51,927 nucleotides of DNA from Solirubrobacteraceae bacterium (GTDB lineage Bacteria; Actinomycetota; Thermoleophilia; Solirubrobacterales; Solirubrobacteraceae), in assembly GCA_030690545.1 (NCBI GenBank), contig JAUYGN010000100.1, positions 1 to 51,927 on the forward strand. The letters run 5' to 3'. The notes beneath the pieces were generated by a model that was given only the letters and a program-made list of their open reading frames with translations, searched no databases and was not told the DNA's origin. Shown piece by piece: positions 50,095-51,927 of this stretch. The translations under genes and the position numbers were made by a program. Every line of letters starts with the position of its first letter. The first letter of the stretch is position 1.

Positions 50095-51207
50095 CTACCG
50101 GCAGCGCCTGACGCCGAACGGCACGCGGGCGCGGATCGGCGGCCGGCCCGGCACGGTCACCTCGAGCGGGACGCACCCGGCCCGAGCGAGGACGAAGCCG
50201 CCGGGGAATCCCGTCATCGGCCCGACGGCGCCGTCATGGCTGAACGCGGGCTCGTCCGCGGCGCAGGCGGCGAAGCGCACGGCGGGCACGCCGCTCGCGG
50301 ACCGCGATCGGTGCGGCGTGTACGTCAGCGCAGCCCAGCCCTCGGCACCCGAGCCGACGCGGAGCGTCGCCGCAACGCCAGCGGGCACGAGGACGCCGGC
50401 CTTGACGCGGTACAGGCGATGGTCCTCGTTCCCGCGGCGAGACGCGCGGTGCACCGGGCCGGTCCGACCGAGCTCGAGCTTGCGGGGATTCGCGAGCCGT
50501 GCGAGGCCGACGAACCGCAGCGGGCCGATCGTGACGTCGCCGGGCTGGGGCCGGAGCCGCTCGGGCGGCTCCGGCCGCCCGGCCTCCGCGCGGGTCGCGC
50601 AGTCGCGCAGCGGCGGTGGCGGCGGGGTGGCGCCGGCACGCCCGGCGCACGAGCGCCCGATCGCGATCGCGACGCGCCGTCGCGGCCGGCCGTCGACCCA
50701 GACGTCGAGCGGCACGCAGCTCGGGACCGTCGTCAGGACGAAGCCCGACCAGAAGGTCACCGGCCCGCCGGCGCTGCTCTGCGATCTGGCGGCCGGGCAC
50801 GCCGTGAACGAGATCGTGTGCCGGCCCAGCGGCTGGAAGCCGTAGTTCAGGCCGGCGATCGCACGATGGCTCGCGGGCACCGACACGGTGACCGTGTGCC
50901 GGGCGCGCACGAGCAGCGGGAACTTGCCGCCTCCGTGCTCGAGCGTCGTCGCGGCGTCGGTGAACGCCGCGGCCCCGACGAGCGCCAGCGGCCCGACGAC
51001 GAGGTTGCGACGGCTCGCGTAGGCGCCCGGGAAGCCCGCGCCCGACTGCCGCTCGCAGCCGACGCGCACGCCGCGCGGACGCTCGTCGCTGCCCTCGGGC
51101 GACACGGCAGGTGCCGCCGCGCCGCCGGAGAGCAGCACCAGCAGCGACGCGGCGACCGCCGCGCCGGCCGCGGTTGCCGCCACGATGCGAGCGCGAACGG
51201 TCATCAC
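50095..51207 (-). CDS. Secreted protein with duplicated domain
   Basis: The 370-aa product has a signal peptide (VRARIVAATAAGAAVAASLL, cleavage near residue 34). Two ~150-residue repeats follow, residues ~50-195 and ~205-370, each with VVGPLALVGAAAF/TIGPLRFVGLARL, a GF(N/P) strand, a Cys-containing FTAC/FAACAAD and a final 'CVPLDVWVDGRPRRRVAIAI'/'CVPLEVTVPGRPPIRARVPF'. It is unknown, probably an extracellular binding protein. GGAG 5 nt before the ATG is its ribosome site. It diverges from the ECF sigma gene across GGAAC-containing promoters. Confidence 0.8.
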   Translation of the reverse strand: MMTVRARIVAATAAGAAVAASLLVLLSGGAAAPAVSPEGSDERPRGVRVGCERQSGAGFPGAYASRRNLVVGPLALVGAAAFTDAATTLEHGGGKFPLLVRARHTVTVSVPASHRAIAGLNYGFQPLGRHTISFTACPAARSQSSAGGPVTFWSGFVLTTVPSCVPLDVWVDGRPRRRVAIAIGRSCAGRAGATPPPPPLRDCATRAEAGRPEPPERLRPQPGDVTIGPLRFVGLARLANPRKLELGRTGPVHRASRRGNEDHRLYRVKAGVLVPAGVAATLRVGSGAEGWAALTYTPHRSRSASGVPAVRFAACAADEPAFSHDGAVGPMTGFPGGFVLARAGCVPLEVTVPGRPPIRARVPFGVRRCR

Positions 51208-51244
51208 GGCTCCTACGCCTGTCGCCGCCCGCGCGTTCCACGAC

Positions 51245-51258
51245 GTTCCGAACGGAAC
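51245..51258. promoter_or_regulatory. GTTCCG-AA-CGGAAC inverted repeat in divergent region
   Basis: The arms place GGAAC, the -35 type of many ECF promoters, on both strands. On the minus strand a second GGAAC (51239-51235) follows, with CGTAG 17 nt beyond. On the plus strand GGAAC-N17-TGTAC precedes the sigma GTG. Confidence 0.5.
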
Positions 51259-51287
51259 GCCGACGCCGCACGCGGTGTACTACCACG

Positions 51288-51842
51288 GTGGCGGGCCGAC
51301 CACGCTCCGAGCACGACCTCGTCGCGCGCTCCATGCGCGGGGACGTGAACGCCTACGCCGAGCTCGTCCGCATGCATGAGCAGATCGCCTTCCGCACAGC
51401 CCACCTCATCACCCGCGACGCCGCCGACGCGCAGGAGGCGGCGCAGGACGGGTTCGTCAAGGCCTACGGCGCGCTCTGGCGCTTCCGTGCCGGCGCGCCG
51501 TTCCGCCCCTGGCTGCTGCGGATCGTCGGCAACGAGGCGCACAACCGCCGCCGCTCCGCGGGCCGCCGGGCCGGGCTCGCACGGCGCGCCGCGGACGACC
51601 GGATCTCGGGAGGCGCGGCCCCGTCTCCCGAGGCCGCCGTCCTCGCCGCCGAGCGCCGCGACGCACTGCTCGCCGCGCTCGACGGGCTGAGCGAGCCGCA
51701 CCGCCTCGTCATCACCTGCCGCTATCTGCTCGAGCTCTCCGAGGAGGAGACCGCGGCGGCGCTGCGCTGCCGGCGCGGGACCGTCAAGTCGCGGCTCTCG
51801 CGCGCGCTCGATCAGCTGCGATCGGAGATCGCCGATGACTGA
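51288..51842 (+). CDS. ECF-type RNA polymerase sigma factor (second)
   Basis: The 184-aa protein has region 2 (ELVRMHEQIAFRTAHLITRD, AQEAAQDGFVKAYGALWRFR, RPWLLRIVGNEAHNRRR) and region 4 (LAALDGLSEPHRLVITCRYL, LSEEETAAALRCRRGTVKSR). It starts at GTG 51288. The next gene overlaps its stop as ATGACTGA and resembles an anti-sigma N-terminus. The divergent secreted-protein gene may be in its regulon. Confidence 0.92.
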   Translation: MAGRPRSEHDLVARSMRGDVNAYAELVRMHEQIAFRTAHLITRDAADAQEAAQDGFVKAYGALWRFRAGAPFRPWLLRIVGNEAHNRRRSAGRRAGLARRAADDRISGGAAPSPEAAVLAAERRDALLAALDGLSEPHRLVITCRYLLELSEEETAAALRCRRGTVKSRLSRALDQLRSEIADD

Positions 51843-51927
51843 CCTCGAACGTACGCTGACGCAGCTCGCGGGCGAGCTCGAGCACCCTGCGACGCCGGAC
51901 CTCGCGCGCGCCGTCGGCGAGCGCCTG
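51835..51927 (+). CDS. Start of probable anti-sigma gene, cut by right window edge
   Basis: The visible 31 residues (MTDLERTLTQLAGELEHPAT then PDLARAVGERL) are typical of the N-terminus of proteins coupled to ECF sigma genes in this lineage. The ATG overlaps the sigma stop. The rest is outside the window, so the call rests on position and the short acidic N-terminus. Confidence 0.6.
   Translation, partial: MTDLERTLTQLAGELEHPATPDLARAVGERL

Overview
The window is about 52 kb of very GC-rich, densely coding DNA. It has frequent stop/start overlaps, GTG and TTG starts, and start codons placed 6-7 nt behind a TANNNT hexamer. Together with a group 1h-like [NiFe] hydrogenase, actinobacterial PAC2 and DUF2342-type metalloprotease genes, CIRCE-controlled groESL and a Gram-positive-type SOS box, this points to an actinobacterium, most likely of the Thermoleophilia/Solirubrobacterales (Conexibacter-like). 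The lineage is inferred; no rRNA gene, tRNA gene, CRISPR array or insertion sequence was seen.

Positions 1-9404 (minus strand) hold one compact operon: hydrogenase small and large subunits, maturation protease, one or two small unknown proteins in overlapping frames, a TPR-like protein, a 121-aa unknown, a NifU-Rieske fusion, an NHL-repeat protein, HypC, a DUF6390-like protein and, joined by an ATGA overlap, a primary-type sigma factor that runs off the left edge. Diverging from it are an AraC-type regulator, hypA and hypB (9767-11987). This looks like a self-contained high-affinity H2-oxidation locus with its own maturation, electron-transfer and control proteins; hypD, hypE and hypF are not in the window.

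Positions 12036-20000 carry a 1532-aa Lhr helicase containing a threefold in-frame hairpin repeat, a Phd/VapC-type toxin-antitoxin pair with a palindromic operator, an unknown protein, and a VOC-AraC-VOC group. Positions 20005-26828 carry a GlcD-type flavoprotein, a Nei-type DNA glycosylase, a glycerophosphodiesterase, an ECF sigma factor with a DUF4349 membrane partner, a Crp-type regulator, a Nudix hydrolase and an ASCH-like protein.

Positions 26875-36228 hold a membrane protein, groES-groEL behind two perfect CIRCE operators, a secreted propeller-like protein, an amidase, an NmrA-like oxidoreductase, a ferredoxin, two adjacent beta-carbonic anhydrases and an Mrp-type Fe-S carrier. Positions 36276-45701 hold a one-pass membrane protein, a Lys/Ala-rich H1/HbhA-like protein behind a promoter with an exact SOS-type box, a DUF2342-type metalloprotease, an inositol-phosphatase family enzyme diverging from a helicase-nuclease, a VOC protein, and a PAC2-MOSC pair.

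Positions 45727-51927 hold an OB-HD (YhaM-like) nuclease, a TauE/SafE transporter split into two half-genes, trehalose-phosphatase, a membrane protein, a glycosyltransferase that appears to start at CTG, a secreted protein with a duplicated domain, and a second ECF sigma factor followed by the start of its probable partner.
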